From the NCBI RefSeq assembly GCF_001886695.1, contig NZ_CP018098.1:62001-126000 (forward strand): a stretch of DNA of 64,000 nucleotides, written 5' to 3'. Source of the DNA: Aurantiacibacter gangjinensis (lineage in GTDB: Bacteria; Pseudomonadota; Alphaproteobacteria; Sphingomonadales; Sphingomonadaceae). The position numbers were made by a program, and so were the translations under genes. The notes beneath the pieces are model-generated. The model searched no databases. It was not told where the DNA came from and saw nothing but the letters and a program-made list of their open reading frames with translations. Below, piece by piece: positions 26,555-35,295 of the stretch. Each line of letters opens with the position of its first letter. Within the stretch, counting starts at the first letter, position 1.

Positions 26555-26581
26555 GGAACGAAACGGTTCGCGTCCGGTTCC
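26555..26581. promoter_or_regulatory. Overlapping divergent EcfG promoters (nepR-ecfG and kinase)
   Basis: On the minus strand GGAAC (26581-26577) is followed by N16 and CGTT (26560-26557), a perfect EcfG promoter toward nepR-ecfG. On the plus strand GGAAC (26555-26559), N16 and GGTT (26576-26579) points at the histidine kinase. The block is close to a palindrome centred near 26568, so one sequence can serve both directions. The leader to nepR is about 100 bases. Confidence 0.82.
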
Positions 26582-26674
26582 CCGTAGCAACGCATTCCGC
26601 TGCATTGCCAGCCCGTAGGCGCGTGCATATGCAATCTGAACACACAGGGGCGCTCGCCGCCTCGGGGAGTTTTT

Positions 26675-28351
26675 TTGTCGCAGCAGGCCGACAGACGAAG
26701 CAGGACCAAAAGATGGCTGATGCGCTATCCGCGCGGCATGCCGCTTGGCATCTTCGTGCTGATTGCCGGCATCACGATCCTGTCGATCTTCGCCATTGAA
26801 AGGGGTGAGCGCGACCGCGACGCGGCCCAGCTCAATGCGCGCGCGATTGCTATTTCATCCGCTCTGGAGCGCAGGGCCAATGCCAGCAGCGCCTATTTGC
26901 GCGCAGGGGCAGCGCTGCTCTCGACGATGGACGACATACCGGCTAGCGACTTCCGCCGCTTCGTCTCCGAGCTGCGTCTCGATGCCGATTATCGTGGCGC
27001 AGAAGGCATTGGCTGGGCGCAGCTCGTGCGTGGCGGCGAAATCGACGAATACAATGCCATGCTTGCCAGGGAGGGTATGGAGAATATCACCGTCTATCCC
27101 CTGCCGGCCGACGGTGAACAGATCGCGGTGCCCGTCACTTTCCTGCAGCCCGATACAGAGCGTAATCGCCGCGCGTTGGGCTTCAACATGTATTCCGAGC
27201 CAACACGCCGCACGGCGATGGACGATGCAGAAACATCCGCTCGCCCCACGGCCAGCGATACCATCGTGCTGCAGCAGGAAGGTGAGGGCGATGCCCCCGG
27301 TTTCGTCATCTACATGCCCGTGTTCGAAGCCGGCCCCGGGGGGCGGTCGCTGAAGGGCTTCATCTATTCGCCGTTCAATGCCGAGGACTTCCTGCAAAGC
27401 GCATTGGCGCTGGAAGACGCAGGGTCGTATGGCGTGCGCCTCTACGACAGCGACACCGATAGCGGCAATTTGCTGGCGTCGACCTTCGAAGGCGACCTCA
27501 GCAACCGCGATACGATCAACAAGCTGGTCACCATCGCCAACAATCCGTGGCGCCTCGCGGTAAGCGAGGTCGATGATAGCGGCCTGTCCGGCCTGTCTAT
27601 GGCGACGCTGATTTTCGGGCTGCTTGTGGCCAGCCTGTTGATGCTGCTGGTGCGCATGCTGACCCAGCAGGCGCAGGAAGACGAAAGCGCGCTGCAATGG
27701 TTCGAGGAGCAGGCTAGCATTCGTAATTCGCTGACGCGCGAGCTCAACCACCGCGTGAAGAATACGCTGGCAAATGTCCTTTCCATCATCGCGCTGACCC
27801 GGCGCAGGGCTGACGATGTCGAGGAATTTGCCGACGGCCTCGACGGCAGGATCCGCGCCCTTTCGGCCACGCACGATCTGCTGACGCAATCGGATTGGGG
27901 CTCCACCCCGGTCAAGTCTGTGCTCGATGCCGAATTGCTGCCCTATGCGCACAAGGCCGACCATTCCGTTTCGCTACAAGGCCCGGAGGTAGAGCTTGCT
28001 CCCAACGACGCCCTATCGCTGGGCCTCGCCGTGCATGAACTGGCGACCAATGCCGCGAAATATGGCGCGCTGAGCCAGCCCGGCGGGCAGGTATCGGTCG
28101 ACTGGAAGATGGTGAGCGACAAGCTGGTGCGCGTCGAATGGCTGGAACGCGGGGGGCCGCCGGTAAAGCAGGATCGCAAGCGCGGCTTTGGCACCGACCT
28201 GATCGAGCGTATTGTCGCGCACGAATTGCGGCATCCGGTCGAGCTCGATTTCGAGCCCGAAGGGGTGCGCTGCGTGCTCCTTATCCCCGTGCGCCGCGCG
28301 ACCGAATTCATGATCCGCGCCAATCGCAGCGAGACCGCGACCGGCAAATAG
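26675..28351 (+). CDS. CHASE-domain HisKA_2-type sensor histidine kinase (stress-response kinase)
   Basis: 558 residues from TTG 26675 with GGGGAG upstream; ATG 26720 is an alternative. Membrane segments near residues 20-40 and 305-330 enclose a periplasmic CHASE domain (GAEGIGWAQLV, GFNMYSEPTRRTAM, GFVIYMPVF). The dimerisation domain has the HWE/HisKA_2 signature ELNHRVKNTLANVLSI with phospho-acceptor His359, and the catalytic domain shows HELATNAAKYGALS and GFGTDLIERIV. Kinases of this type phosphorylate PhyR in alphaproteobacteria. Location divergent from nepR-ecfG behind a shared EcfG box supports this role; the ligand is unknown. Confidence 0.85.
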   Translation: MSQQADRRSRTKRWLMRYPRGMPLGIFVLIAGITILSIFAIERGERDRDAAQLNARAIAISSALERRANASSAYLRAGAALLSTMDDIPASDFRRFVSELRLDADYRGAEGIGWAQLVRGGEIDEYNAMLAREGMENITVYPLPADGEQIAVPVTFLQPDTERNRRALGFNMYSEPTRRTAMDDAETSARPTASDTIVLQQEGEGDAPGFVIYMPVFEAGPGGRSLKGFIYSPFNAEDFLQSALALEDAGSYGVRLYDSDTDSGNLLASTFEGDLSNRDTINKLVTIANNPWRLAVSEVDDSGLSGLSMATLIFGLLVASLLMLLVRMLTQQAQEDESALQWFEEQASIRNSLTRELNHRVKNTLANVLSIIALTRRRADDVEEFADGLDGRIRALSATHDLLTQSDWGSTPVKSVLDAELLPYAHKADHSVSLQGPEVELAPNDALSLGLAVHELATNAAKYGALSQPGGQVSVDWKMVSDKLVRVEWLERGGPPVKQDRKRGFGTDLIERIVAHELRHPVELDFEPEGVRCVLLIPVRRATEFMIRANRSETATGK

Positions 28352-28391
28352 CATGCTGGACGCTGGGAGTTCGCCTTCCTAAGCAGGCGCG

Positions 28392-29135
28392 ATGCGCGGC
28401 ATGCTGGCCCTTTTCTGTCTGACCCTGTGCCTGTCCTGCGCGCCGGAAACGGAGCGCGGGCCTGTGATACTCGCCGCCGCCAGTATGCAGGAAGCCTTGG
28501 GTGACATCGCTGTCGATTGGCAGGGCGATGACAATGCTATGCCATCCCTGTCCTACGCCGGCAGCGCGACCGTTGCCCGCCAGGTCGCCGATGGCGCTCC
28601 GGCCGATCTTGTCATTACGGCGGATCGCCGCTGGATGGATTGGCTGGCCGAGCAAGGCGCGCTGAGAGGGGAGCCGGTGGCGATCGCGGGCAACCGCTTG
28701 GTCATTATTGCACCCTCAGGCGACGCGAGCGAGGTGGACCTTGAGAGCTTGGCCGCCGCGCCGGACACTTTCCGAGTGGCAATGGGCGATCCCGACACGG
28801 TTCCCGCAGGCATCTTCGCGCGCGAGGCATTGCAAGGGCTTGGCCTGTGGGACTCCCTTCAAGGCCACATCGTTCCCACCGAGAATGTCCGCCTCGCGTT
28901 GGCCTTGGTAGAGCGTGGAGAAGCGGCACGGGGCATCGTCTATGCCAGCGATGCCACGGCATCGCGCGGTGTGCGCGTCGTGCGGGAGATCGACCCGTCG
29001 CTCCACGCGCCGATTATCTATTTCGCCGCTCTGACAAACGCTTCCGATCATGCGGACGCGGCTGATTTGCTAGCCTATCTGTCCAGCACCAACGCGCGCC
29101 GCCATTTCACGGCGCGCGGTTTTGCATCGCTCTGA
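28392..29135 (+). CDS. modA: Molybdate ABC transporter substrate-binding protein
   Basis: 247 residues. A lipoprotein signal is visible (LFCLTLCLSC, lipobox Cys about residue 16), so it is tethered to the membrane rather than free in the periplasm. LAAASMQEALGDIA, YAGSATVARQVADGAPADLVITADRRWMDWL, and GDPDTVPAG/YASDA blocks match ModA, with Ser residues for oxyanion binding. It is first in a modABC operon, forty bases after the kinase gene. Confidence 0.9.
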   Translation: MRGMLALFCLTLCLSCAPETERGPVILAAASMQEALGDIAVDWQGDDNAMPSLSYAGSATVARQVADGAPADLVITADRRWMDWLAEQGALRGEPVAIAGNRLVIIAPSGDASEVDLESLAAAPDTFRVAMGDPDTVPAGIFAREALQGLGLWDSLQGHIVPTENVRLALALVERGEAARGIVYASDATASRGVRVVREIDPSLHAPIIYFAALTNASDHADAADLLAYLSSTNARRHFTARGFASL

Positions 29136-29144
29136 TCCGTGCCC

Positions 29145-29837
29145 ATGCTGACGAATGCAGAATGGTCGATCATCGCGCTTTCGCTGAAAGTCAGCCTGGT
29201 CGCCATGCTGGTCACGCTCCCGATAGCTTATGCGCTTGCCTGGCTCATAGCCCGCCGCCGCTTTCCAGGGCGCATGCTGCTCGATGCGCTGGTCCACCTC
29301 CCGCTGGTCCTGCCACCTGTAGTGACGGGTTGGCTGCTGCTCATCGTGTTGGGGCGCGGCGGCGTCATCGGAAACTGGCTTTATGAGAGCTTCGGCATCA
29401 CGCTCGTTTTCAACTGGACAGGCGCGGCCATCGCTGCCGGAGTGATGGCACTGCCGCTCATGGTGCGCGCCATGCGGCTCTCGATAGAGGCAGTGGATCG
29501 CAGGCTTGTCGGCGCGGCCAGAACTCTCGGCGCATCGCCATGGAAGGCCTTTCTCACGATTACGCTGCCGCTCAGCCTTCCCGGCATCGCAGCAGGCGCC
29601 ATGCTGGGCTTTGCGCGCTCGCTCGGCGAGTTCGGCGCGACCATCACTTTCGCTTCGAACATTGCAGGCGAGACCCGCACGCTGCCGCTTGCGATCTACA
29701 CAGGCTTGCAAGTCCCCGGCGGGGAGGCGGGCGTCGCGCGGCTGGCAATCATCGCCATCGTGCTGTCGCTCGGCGCGCTCCTCGCATCGGAATGGCTGGT
29801 GCGCCGATCGCAAGGCAGGCAAGCCCATGTCCTTTGA
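29145..29837 (+). CDS. modB: Molybdate ABC transporter permease
   Basis: 230 residues from ATG 29145 (GTG 29139 is also possible). Five membrane segments; the EAA loop is AARTLGASPWKAFLTITLPLSLPGI, which contacts ModC. LPLVLPPVVTGWLLLIVLG and GEFGATITFASNI are conserved ModB blocks. It sits immediately after modA and overlaps modC by eleven bases. Confidence 0.92.
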   Translation: MLTNAEWSIIALSLKVSLVAMLVTLPIAYALAWLIARRRFPGRMLLDALVHLPLVLPPVVTGWLLLIVLGRGGVIGNWLYESFGITLVFNWTGAAIAAGVMALPLMVRAMRLSIEAVDRRLVGAARTLGASPWKAFLTITLPLSLPGIAAGAMLGFARSLGEFGATITFASNIAGETRTLPLAIYTGLQVPGGEAGVARLAIIAIVLSLGALLASEWLVRRSQGRQAHVL

Positions 29838-30453
29838 CATCGACATCACGATCCAGCCCGGTGAGCGGCCGATGGCTGTCCGGATCGTATCGGATGCGAG
29901 GCTCACGGCCCTCGTCGGCCCCTCTGGCGTCGGCAAGACGAGCGCGCTCAACGCCATAGCCGGCTTGGCGAAACCCCTTCAGGGTCACGTGAATGTCGCT
30001 GGTCAGAGGATGTTCGACGAAGCGCGCGGTATCGACCTGCCACCGGAGAAACGACGCGCCGGATACGTTTTTCAGGACACACGCCTGTTCCCGCACCGGA
30101 CGGTCGCAGCAAACCTCGCCTTTGCCGGAAAGTTTTCCGACCGGACACAGGCTCCGATCGATCACGATGAGACGGTGCGCCTGCTCGAAATCGGCCATTT
30201 GCTTAACCGCTACCCCGCCAATCTCTCGGGCGGCGAAGCGCGCCGGGTCGCCATCGGCAGGGCCTTGTTATCAGCCCCGCGCTTCCTGCTTCTCGACGAA
30301 CCCGCCGCCTCGCTCGACCCCGCGCGCGCCGAAGCCTTGCTGGCGCTGATAGAGCGGCTGCGAGACACGATCGACCTGCCGATCATGCTCGTCAGCCACT
30401 CCGCCGCCGAAGTCGAGCGACTGGCAGGCGCGGTGGTCGAAATGGGAAGCTGA
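29827..30453 (+). CDS. modC: Molybdate ABC transporter ATPase, short form
   Basis: 208 residues. Walker A GPSGVGKTS, Q-loop YVFQDTRLFPH, signature LSGGEARRVAIGRAL, Walker B FLLLDEPAASLD and H-loop VSHSAAEV are all intact. The protein stops right after the nucleotide-binding domain: the C-terminal TOBE/Mop molybdate-sensing domain of ordinary ModC (about 350 residues) is absent. There is no frameshift; the next feature is a tRNA. Uptake is expected to work, but trans-inhibition by molybdate would be missing. Confidence 0.9.
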   Translation: MSFDIDITIQPGERPMAVRIVSDARLTALVGPSGVGKTSALNAIAGLAKPLQGHVNVAGQRMFDEARGIDLPPEKRRAGYVFQDTRLFPHRTVAANLAFAGKFSDRTQAPIDHDETVRLLEIGHLLNRYPANLSGGEARRVAIGRALLSAPRFLLLDEPAASLDPARAEALLALIERLRDTIDLPIMLVSHSAAEVERLAGAVVEMGS

Positions 30454-30472
30454 CGGCCGGTGCGGAGAGAAG

Positions 30473-30548
30473 TGGTGCCGCTTAGGTGACTCGAACACCT
30501 GACCCCATCATTACGAATGATGTGCTCTACCAACTGAGCTAAAGCGGC
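30473..30548 (-). tRNA. tRNA-Thr (CGT anticodon)
   Basis: Minus-strand cloverleaf: acceptor GCCGCTT/AAGCGGC, D-arm GCTCAGTTGGTAGAGC, anticodon stem CATCA/TGATG with loop TTCGTAA (anticodon CGT), T arm with TTCGAGT. The 3' CCA is encoded at 30475-30473. Confidence 0.95.
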
Positions 30549-30568
30549 ACAGTCCCACTAAAGGGATA

Positions 30569-30642
30569 TGGAGGCCCGAGCCGGAATCGAACCGGCGTGC
30601 AAGGATTTGCAGTCCTCTGCGTAACCACTCCGCCATCGGGCC
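30569..30642 (-). tRNA. tRNA-Cys (GCA anticodon)
   Basis: Minus-strand cloverleaf: acceptor GGCCCGA/TCGGGCC, D-arm GGCGGAGTGGTTACGC, anticodon loop CTGCAAA (anticodon GCA) in an AGGA/TCCT stem, T arm GCCGG-TTCGATT-CCGGC. The CCA is encoded at 30571-30569. It lies 20 bases upstream of the tRNA-Thr gene on the same strand, so they are probably co-transcribed. Confidence 0.95.
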
Positions 30643-30768
30643 GGAGGGCGCGGCAATTAGCGGGTGACGGGCCCATGTGCAACGGTCTTTTCGCAAACTT
30701 GCCGATGCAGCGTGAACGACGGTCGTCCGTAACCCGGAATTAGGGATTTTGCGCGCAAAAGGCGGGCC

Positions 30769-31047
30769 ATGGAAAGCGGCACGACAAACGAGGTGCGGGT
30801 GAAGGTGCGCGCCAAGACCGGTGGGTCGATAGACCTAGAGGTGCTCGACATATCGGCGGGCGGCTGCATGGTCGATTTCCATGGCTCTGCGGCCCGTCCG
30901 GGCGAGCGTGTGCTCGCAACCCTGCCGGGCCTTTCCGCGCTGCCTGGCGAACTGGTGTGGGCCGAAGACGGCAGGGCCGGTATCGCATTCGAGACGCCGC
31001 TGCACGAGACGGTTCTGGACCGATTGGCGCAATTGCTGGCGCGCTGA
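30769..31047 (+). CDS. PilZ domain protein
   Basis: 92 residues, a single PilZ domain. The N-terminal RVKVR fits the RxxxR arginine pair and LDISAGGCMVDF the (D/N)xSxxG motif, so c-di-GMP binding is plausible. The remainder (GERVLATLPGL.. GELVWAEDGRAGIAFETPL) matches the PilZ beta-barrel. Such single-domain proteins act as c-di-GMP adaptors in motility, polysaccharide or cell-cycle control; the partner is unknown. Confidence 0.85.
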   Translation: MESGTTNEVRVKVRAKTGGSIDLEVLDISAGGCMVDFHGSAARPGERVLATLPGLSALPGELVWAEDGRAGIAFETPLHETVLDRLAQLLAR

Positions 31048-31080
31048 GCCGGGATCGCAATTCGCTGACTGGCACGCGAG

Positions 31081-31821
31081 CTAATCGCTTCGGGCATCTT
31101 CGTTGATTGCATCCCAAGCGATCTGGCGCAGATATGCGTCGAGTTCGTCACCCTGCGCATCGCGCTCGGACAGCATGAACGGGCGTTCGACAGCGAGTGC
31201 ATAACCGCCTTGTGGCGATGTTCGCACCAATGAAGCACATCCCTCCAGCGCCAGTTTCGAACGCAATCGCGAAACATGGACTTCAACGCTATTCGTTTCG
31301 GGATCGTGATTGAGCCGCCATACATCGCGCAGCAGGTCGCGCCGCGTTACGCGCTCGCCCGGCTGGTCCGCCAGACGCCAGAGTAGCCCGAATTCGCGCG
31401 GATGCAGGCCGAGCCAGCGTCGGCCCCGGCGGGCGTCGCGGTGAAACAGGTCGAGCGTCAACGCACCGACATCGCGCCAGCGCGGCAACCTTCCGAACAT
31501 GTCCGCCACACGCGCCGCGCGGGCGCGCAATTCGGCTAGGCCGGTCGACGCGGGCAAGGCCTCGGCACAACCGAGCGAGAGAAGGTGCGCACGCTCTGCC
31601 GGTTCCTCGACACCCAGCATCAGCAGCCGCCATGCCGGACGGTCGGCCTGTGCCATCGCCTCGCGCTGCGCTGCGGTGAGCGCCTGCGTATCGCACACCA
31701 GCACGTGGCGACATTCCGCGCGGCAGCCATCGCGTCCGCCGCAAAGCTCCCAGCCGGCCTGTCGCAAATCCCAATGCGCAGGTGGCGCATCGCCAGCGGC
31801 TATCCAGCCAAAATAATCCAC
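31081..31821 (-). CDS. OmpR-type winged-helix regulator with degenerate receiver
   Basis: 246 residues. The C-terminal half is a trans_reg_C winged helix: GLHPREFGLLWRLADQPGERVTRRDLLRDVW then TNSVEVHVSRLRSKL and SPQGGYAL. The N-terminal ~115 residues occupy the receiver position but I see no clear phospho-acceptor Asp context or KP motif, so it may be signal-independent or sense by other means. There are several N-terminal cysteines (ELCGGRDGCRAECRHVLVC) that might bind metal or respond to redox. No partner kinase is adjacent. Confidence 0.75.
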   Translation of the reverse strand: MDYFGWIAAGDAPPAHWDLRQAGWELCGGRDGCRAECRHVLVCDTQALTAAQREAMAQADRPAWRLLMLGVEEPAERAHLLSLGCAEALPASTGLAELRARAARVADMFGRLPRWRDVGALTLDLFHRDARRGRRWLGLHPREFGLLWRLADQPGERVTRRDLLRDVWRLNHDPETNSVEVHVSRLRSKLALEGCASLVRTSPQGGYALAVERPFMLSERDAQGDELDAYLRQIAWDAINEDARSD

Positions 31822-31942
31822 CTCTCGCTCCCATCGATCGCAGAGCGAGGCAGCGCAGCACCTTCGATGACATTCTGCAATTGCGTAATCGACCCCATGA
31901 GCGCGGCGGTTCCGATCTTGGCCGATGGGGCTAGCGCAAGCC

Positions 31943-33133
31943 CTAGCTATCGAGCCCCATGTCCTGGAAGTAGCGCTTCACATTGCGAGCAGCCTGGCGC
32001 AGCCGCTGTTCGTTTTCCACCATGGCGATGCGGACGAAGCCCTCGCCGTCCTCCCCATAGCCGACGCCCGGCGCGACTGCGACTTCCGCTTTGGTCAGGA
32101 GCTGTTTGGAAAATTCGAGGCTGCCCATCTCTTTCAGCGCAGGCGGCAGCGGTGCCCATGCGAACATGCTGGCAGGCGGGGGAGGGATATCCCATCCGGC
32201 GCGGCCGAATGCCTCCACCATCACATCGCGTCGCTTGTGATACATGGCGCGGTTCTGCTCGACATAGTCCTGCGGGCCGTTCAGCGCTGCACAGGCGGCG
32301 GCCTGGATGGGCGTGAAGGCGCCGTAATCGATATAGCTTTTCACGCGCGTCATCGCCGCGATCAGCGTGCGGTTACCGACGGCGAATCCCATGCGCCAGC
32401 CAGCCATGCCGAATGTCTTGGAGAGGCTGGTGAATTCCACTGCCACATCCTTCGCACCCGGCACCTGCAGGATGGAGGGCGTCGGCTTGCCGTCGTAATA
32501 CAGCTCCGAATAGGCGAGATCGGAAAGGATCCAGACCTTGTGAAATTTTGCCCAGTCGACGAGCTTTTCATAGAAGCCCACATCGACCACTTCGGCCGTC
32601 GGATTGGATGGGAAATTGACCACCAGCACGGTGGGGCGCGGCACGGTGAAATTCATCGCCCGCTCCAGCTCTTCCCAATACTGGTCGTCGGGAGTGGTAG
32701 GCACCGAGCGGATAGACGCGCCTGCGATGATGAAGCCGAATGTGTGGATTGGATAACTGGGATTGGGCGCGAGGATCGTATCGCCGGGCGCTGTGATAGC
32801 GGTGGCGAGGCTGGCCAAGCCTTCTTTCGAGCCGAGCGTGACGATCACTTCGCTTTCCGGATCGAGATCGACGTCGAAGCGGCGCTTGTAATAATCGCTC
32901 TGCGCCTTGCGCAGGCCGGGAATGCCTTTCGACTGGGAATAGCCGTGCGAGCCCGGCTTGGCCGCGACCTCGCATAATTTATCGATCACGTGCTGCGGCG
33001 GCGGCTGGTCCGGATTGCCCATGCCGAGATCGATAATGTCGCGCCCTTCCGCTCGCGCCGCCGCGCGCATCGCATTGACCTCGGCGATGACATAGGGCGG
33101 CAGGCGCTTGATGCGGTAGAAATCGCTATCCAT
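31943..33133 (-). CDS. PLP-dependent aminotransferase (AlaC/DapL-like)
   Basis: 396 residues from ATG 33133 (MDSDFYRIKRLPPYVIAEVN). Class I/II fold: DLGMGNPDQPPP at the N-terminus, NPSYPIH, FPSNPTAEVV, SDLAYSELYYDG, and PLP lysine in TSLSKTFGMAGWRMGF. This grouping matches the alanine transaminase AlaC annotation, often also labelled LL-diaminopimelate aminotransferase. Specificity between pyruvate/glutamate and others cannot be read from sequence. Divergent from phaC. Confidence 0.88.
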   Translation of the reverse strand: MDSDFYRIKRLPPYVIAEVNAMRAAARAEGRDIIDLGMGNPDQPPPQHVIDKLCEVAAKPGSHGYSQSKGIPGLRKAQSDYYKRRFDVDLDPESEVIVTLGSKEGLASLATAITAPGDTILAPNPSYPIHTFGFIIAGASIRSVPTTPDDQYWEELERAMNFTVPRPTVLVVNFPSNPTAEVVDVGFYEKLVDWAKFHKVWILSDLAYSELYYDGKPTPSILQVPGAKDVAVEFTSLSKTFGMAGWRMGFAVGNRTLIAAMTRVKSYIDYGAFTPIQAAACAALNGPQDYVEQNRAMYHKRRDVMVEAFGRAGWDIPPPPASMFAWAPLPPALKEMGSLEFSKQLLTKAEVAVAPGVGYGEDGEGFVRIAMVENEQRLRQAARNVKRYFQDMGLDS

Positions 33134-33281
33134 TGTTTCCTTCTCTTGCGCTGTAACGCGCTTCGGCGAAACGCTATGTCGCAATCGCACAATCCGCGCA
33201 ACGCGGTGTTTGGCCCTGGCGCAAACCATTCGCCAAATGGCGGCCTCTCAATCGTCATATTTTCGGCTATAGGAACGGTCC

Positions 33282-35147
33282 ATGAGCAAGAGCACGACCA
33301 GCGACAGCGATCCCGCCGATATCTTCACTGAAATGCTGCGCATCCAGGGCGAGGCCGCCCGCCAGATGATGCAGACATTCGCGCCGCAAGCGTCCGATGC
33401 AGTGCCGGACAAGAGCGCCATCGATGCGATGGGCAGCGCCATGCTGGAATTTCAGGAAACGTGGCTGCAATTCTGCATGCCGCCGGAACAGCGAAGCGCA
33501 CCCCTGCTGACCGATCCGGCAAGCTGGATGCAGGCGATGCAGAAATGGTCTGCCGCCAATCCGCTGCTCGATGCCAAGTCGCAGCAGAAGCTGTGGGCCG
33601 ACGGCATGGCGCTGTGGCAGAACGTACTTTCACAATATGGCGAAGGTGACAGCGAGGGCGATGCTGCTGCGCTTCCTTTCAAGGATCGCCGGTTTGCCGA
33701 TCCGGCATGGCGCGGACAGCCGGTTTATGCGCTGATCCACCAGACCTATCTGCTGATTGCGGAGCGGCTTTCAAAAAGCGTGGACGAGGCAAAGGGCCTT
33801 TCCGAAGAGGTCCGGCAGAACCTGCGCTTTGCCACGCAGGGCGTGCTCGATGCGATGAGCCCGGCCAATTTCCCGCTGATGAATCCGGTTGTGCTGGAGC
33901 GCACGATGGCAACGGGCGGCGAGAACCTCGTGAAAGGGCTTGAGCGGCTTTCAGGCGACCTCGAAAAGGGGCAGCTGACCCATACGGATACCAGCAAATT
34001 TACGCTGGGCGAGAACATCGCCACGACGCCGGGTAAGGTCATCCACGAGACAGAGCTGTTCCAGCTGATCCAGTATTCGCCGACCACGCCGGAGGTGATG
34101 ACGACCCCGCTGCTGATCTTCCCGCCATGGATCAACCGTTTCTATATTCTCGATCTGAACGCGAAGAAGAGCTTCGTGCGCTGGGCGGTGGAGCAAGGCA
34201 TCACGGTATGTCTCGTCAGCTGGAAGAGCGCCGATGACAGTCTCGCCCATATCGAATGGGACGACTACATCCGCGCGCAGATCGAGGCGATCGACACGGT
34301 GCGCGAGCGGCTGAAAGTGCCGAGCGTCCATACGATCGGTTACTGTGTGGCGGGCACGACGCTCGCGGCCACGCTGGCCGTGCTGGCGCGGCGCGGCGAT
34401 GCGGACAGGGTGAAAAGCGCGACCTTTTTCACCGCGCAGGTCGATTTCGAGCATGCCGGCGACCTCAAGCTGTTCGTCGATGATGGGAAGCTGGAATTCA
34501 TCCGGCAGGCGAGCAAGGGCGGCTATCTGGATGGACGCTATCTGGCGGCAACCTTTAATATGCTGCGCGGATCGGACCTGATCTGGAATTACGTGGTGAA
34601 CCACTATCTGCTCGGCGAGGAGTATCCGGCCTTCGACCTGCTTTACTGGAATGGTGATGTCACCAATTTGCCGGCCAAATGGCACGCCAGCTATCTGCGC
34701 GACCTTTATAAAGAAAACCTGCTCGTCCAGCCCGATGCGCTGAGCGCCGATGGCACGCCGATCGACCTGACAAAGGTCGAGACCCCCACTTACATCCAGG
34801 CCGGGCGCGAGGACCATATTGCGCCGCCGCAAAGCGTCTTTAAGGCGCTGGATCACTTCTCCGGCGATAACCGCTTCGTGCTGGCCGGAAGCGGCCATAT
34901 TGCGGGCGTCGTCAATCCGCCGGATGCGAAGAAATACCAGTACTGGACCAATGACGGCGATTTCGCGTCGCTCGACGAGTTCGTCGAAGGCGCGACAGAG
35001 CATGCGGGAAGCTGGTGGCCGGATTGGCTGGAATGGCTGCGCCAGCAGGACGGAACGACCGTCAAGGCAACTGGTGCACGCAAGCCCGGCGGGAAGGCGA
35101 ACCCGGCGATCGAGGACGCGCCCGGACGTTACGTTACGATGCGCTGA
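33282..35147 (+). CDS. phaC: Class I poly(3-hydroxyalkanoate) synthase
   Basis: 621 residues. The lipase-like box is GYCVAGT with nucleophile Cys (about residue 359); the partner Asp is in AGREDHIAPP and the His in GSGHIAGVVNPP. IYSPTTPEVMTTPLLIFPPWINRFYILDL (split here as PPWINRFYILDL) is the conserved synthase block. It polymerises 3-hydroxyacyl-CoA into PHA granules. The first ~100 residues are the variable N-domain. It stands alone, with the phasin gene 148 bases downstream under its own promoter. Confidence 0.95.
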   Translation: MSKSTTSDSDPADIFTEMLRIQGEAARQMMQTFAPQASDAVPDKSAIDAMGSAMLEFQETWLQFCMPPEQRSAPLLTDPASWMQAMQKWSAANPLLDAKSQQKLWADGMALWQNVLSQYGEGDSEGDAAALPFKDRRFADPAWRGQPVYALIHQTYLLIAERLSKSVDEAKGLSEEVRQNLRFATQGVLDAMSPANFPLMNPVVLERTMATGGENLVKGLERLSGDLEKGQLTHTDTSKFTLGENIATTPGKVIHETELFQLIQYSPTTPEVMTTPLLIFPPWINRFYILDLNAKKSFVRWAVEQGITVCLVSWKSADDSLAHIEWDDYIRAQIEAIDTVRERLKVPSVHTIGYCVAGTTLAATLAVLARRGDADRVKSATFFTAQVDFEHAGDLKLFVDDGKLEFIRQASKGGYLDGRYLAATFNMLRGSDLIWNYVVNHYLLGEEYPAFDLLYWNGDVTNLPAKWHASYLRDLYKENLLVQPDALSADGTPIDLTKVETPTYIQAGREDHIAPPQSVFKALDHFSGDNRFVLAGSGHIAGVVNPPDAKKYQYWTNDGDFASLDEFVEGATEHAGSWWPDWLEWLRQQDGTTVKATGARKPGGKANPAIEDAPGRYVTMR

Positions 35148-35180
35148 CCGAAGGGCGAATTTACGCGCTGCCTGCGACTT

Positions 35181-35243
35181 TTGTGCAGTGCAACATTTTT
35201 CTTGACTTCGCACCTGCACAAGACTAGATTGTGCACTGCAACA
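35181..35243 (+). promoter_or_regulatory. Phasin promoter flanked by two identical operators (probable PhaR sites)
   Basis: TTGACT (35202-35207), a 17-base spacer and TAGATT (35225-35230) make a near-consensus housekeeping promoter. TTGTGCAGTGCAACA (35181-35195) lies just before the -35, and TTGTGCACTGCAACA (35229-35243) covers the end of the -10 and the start point. The two copies differ at one base and contain TGCANTGCA palindromes. PhaR repressors bind TGC-rich sites in phasin promoters; that this is PhaR is inferred. Confidence 0.8.
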
Positions 35244-35295
35244 AAGGGTGGCGGATGACCTGCCCCCCAGCGAAGCAGATACGAAGCGAGGAAAC

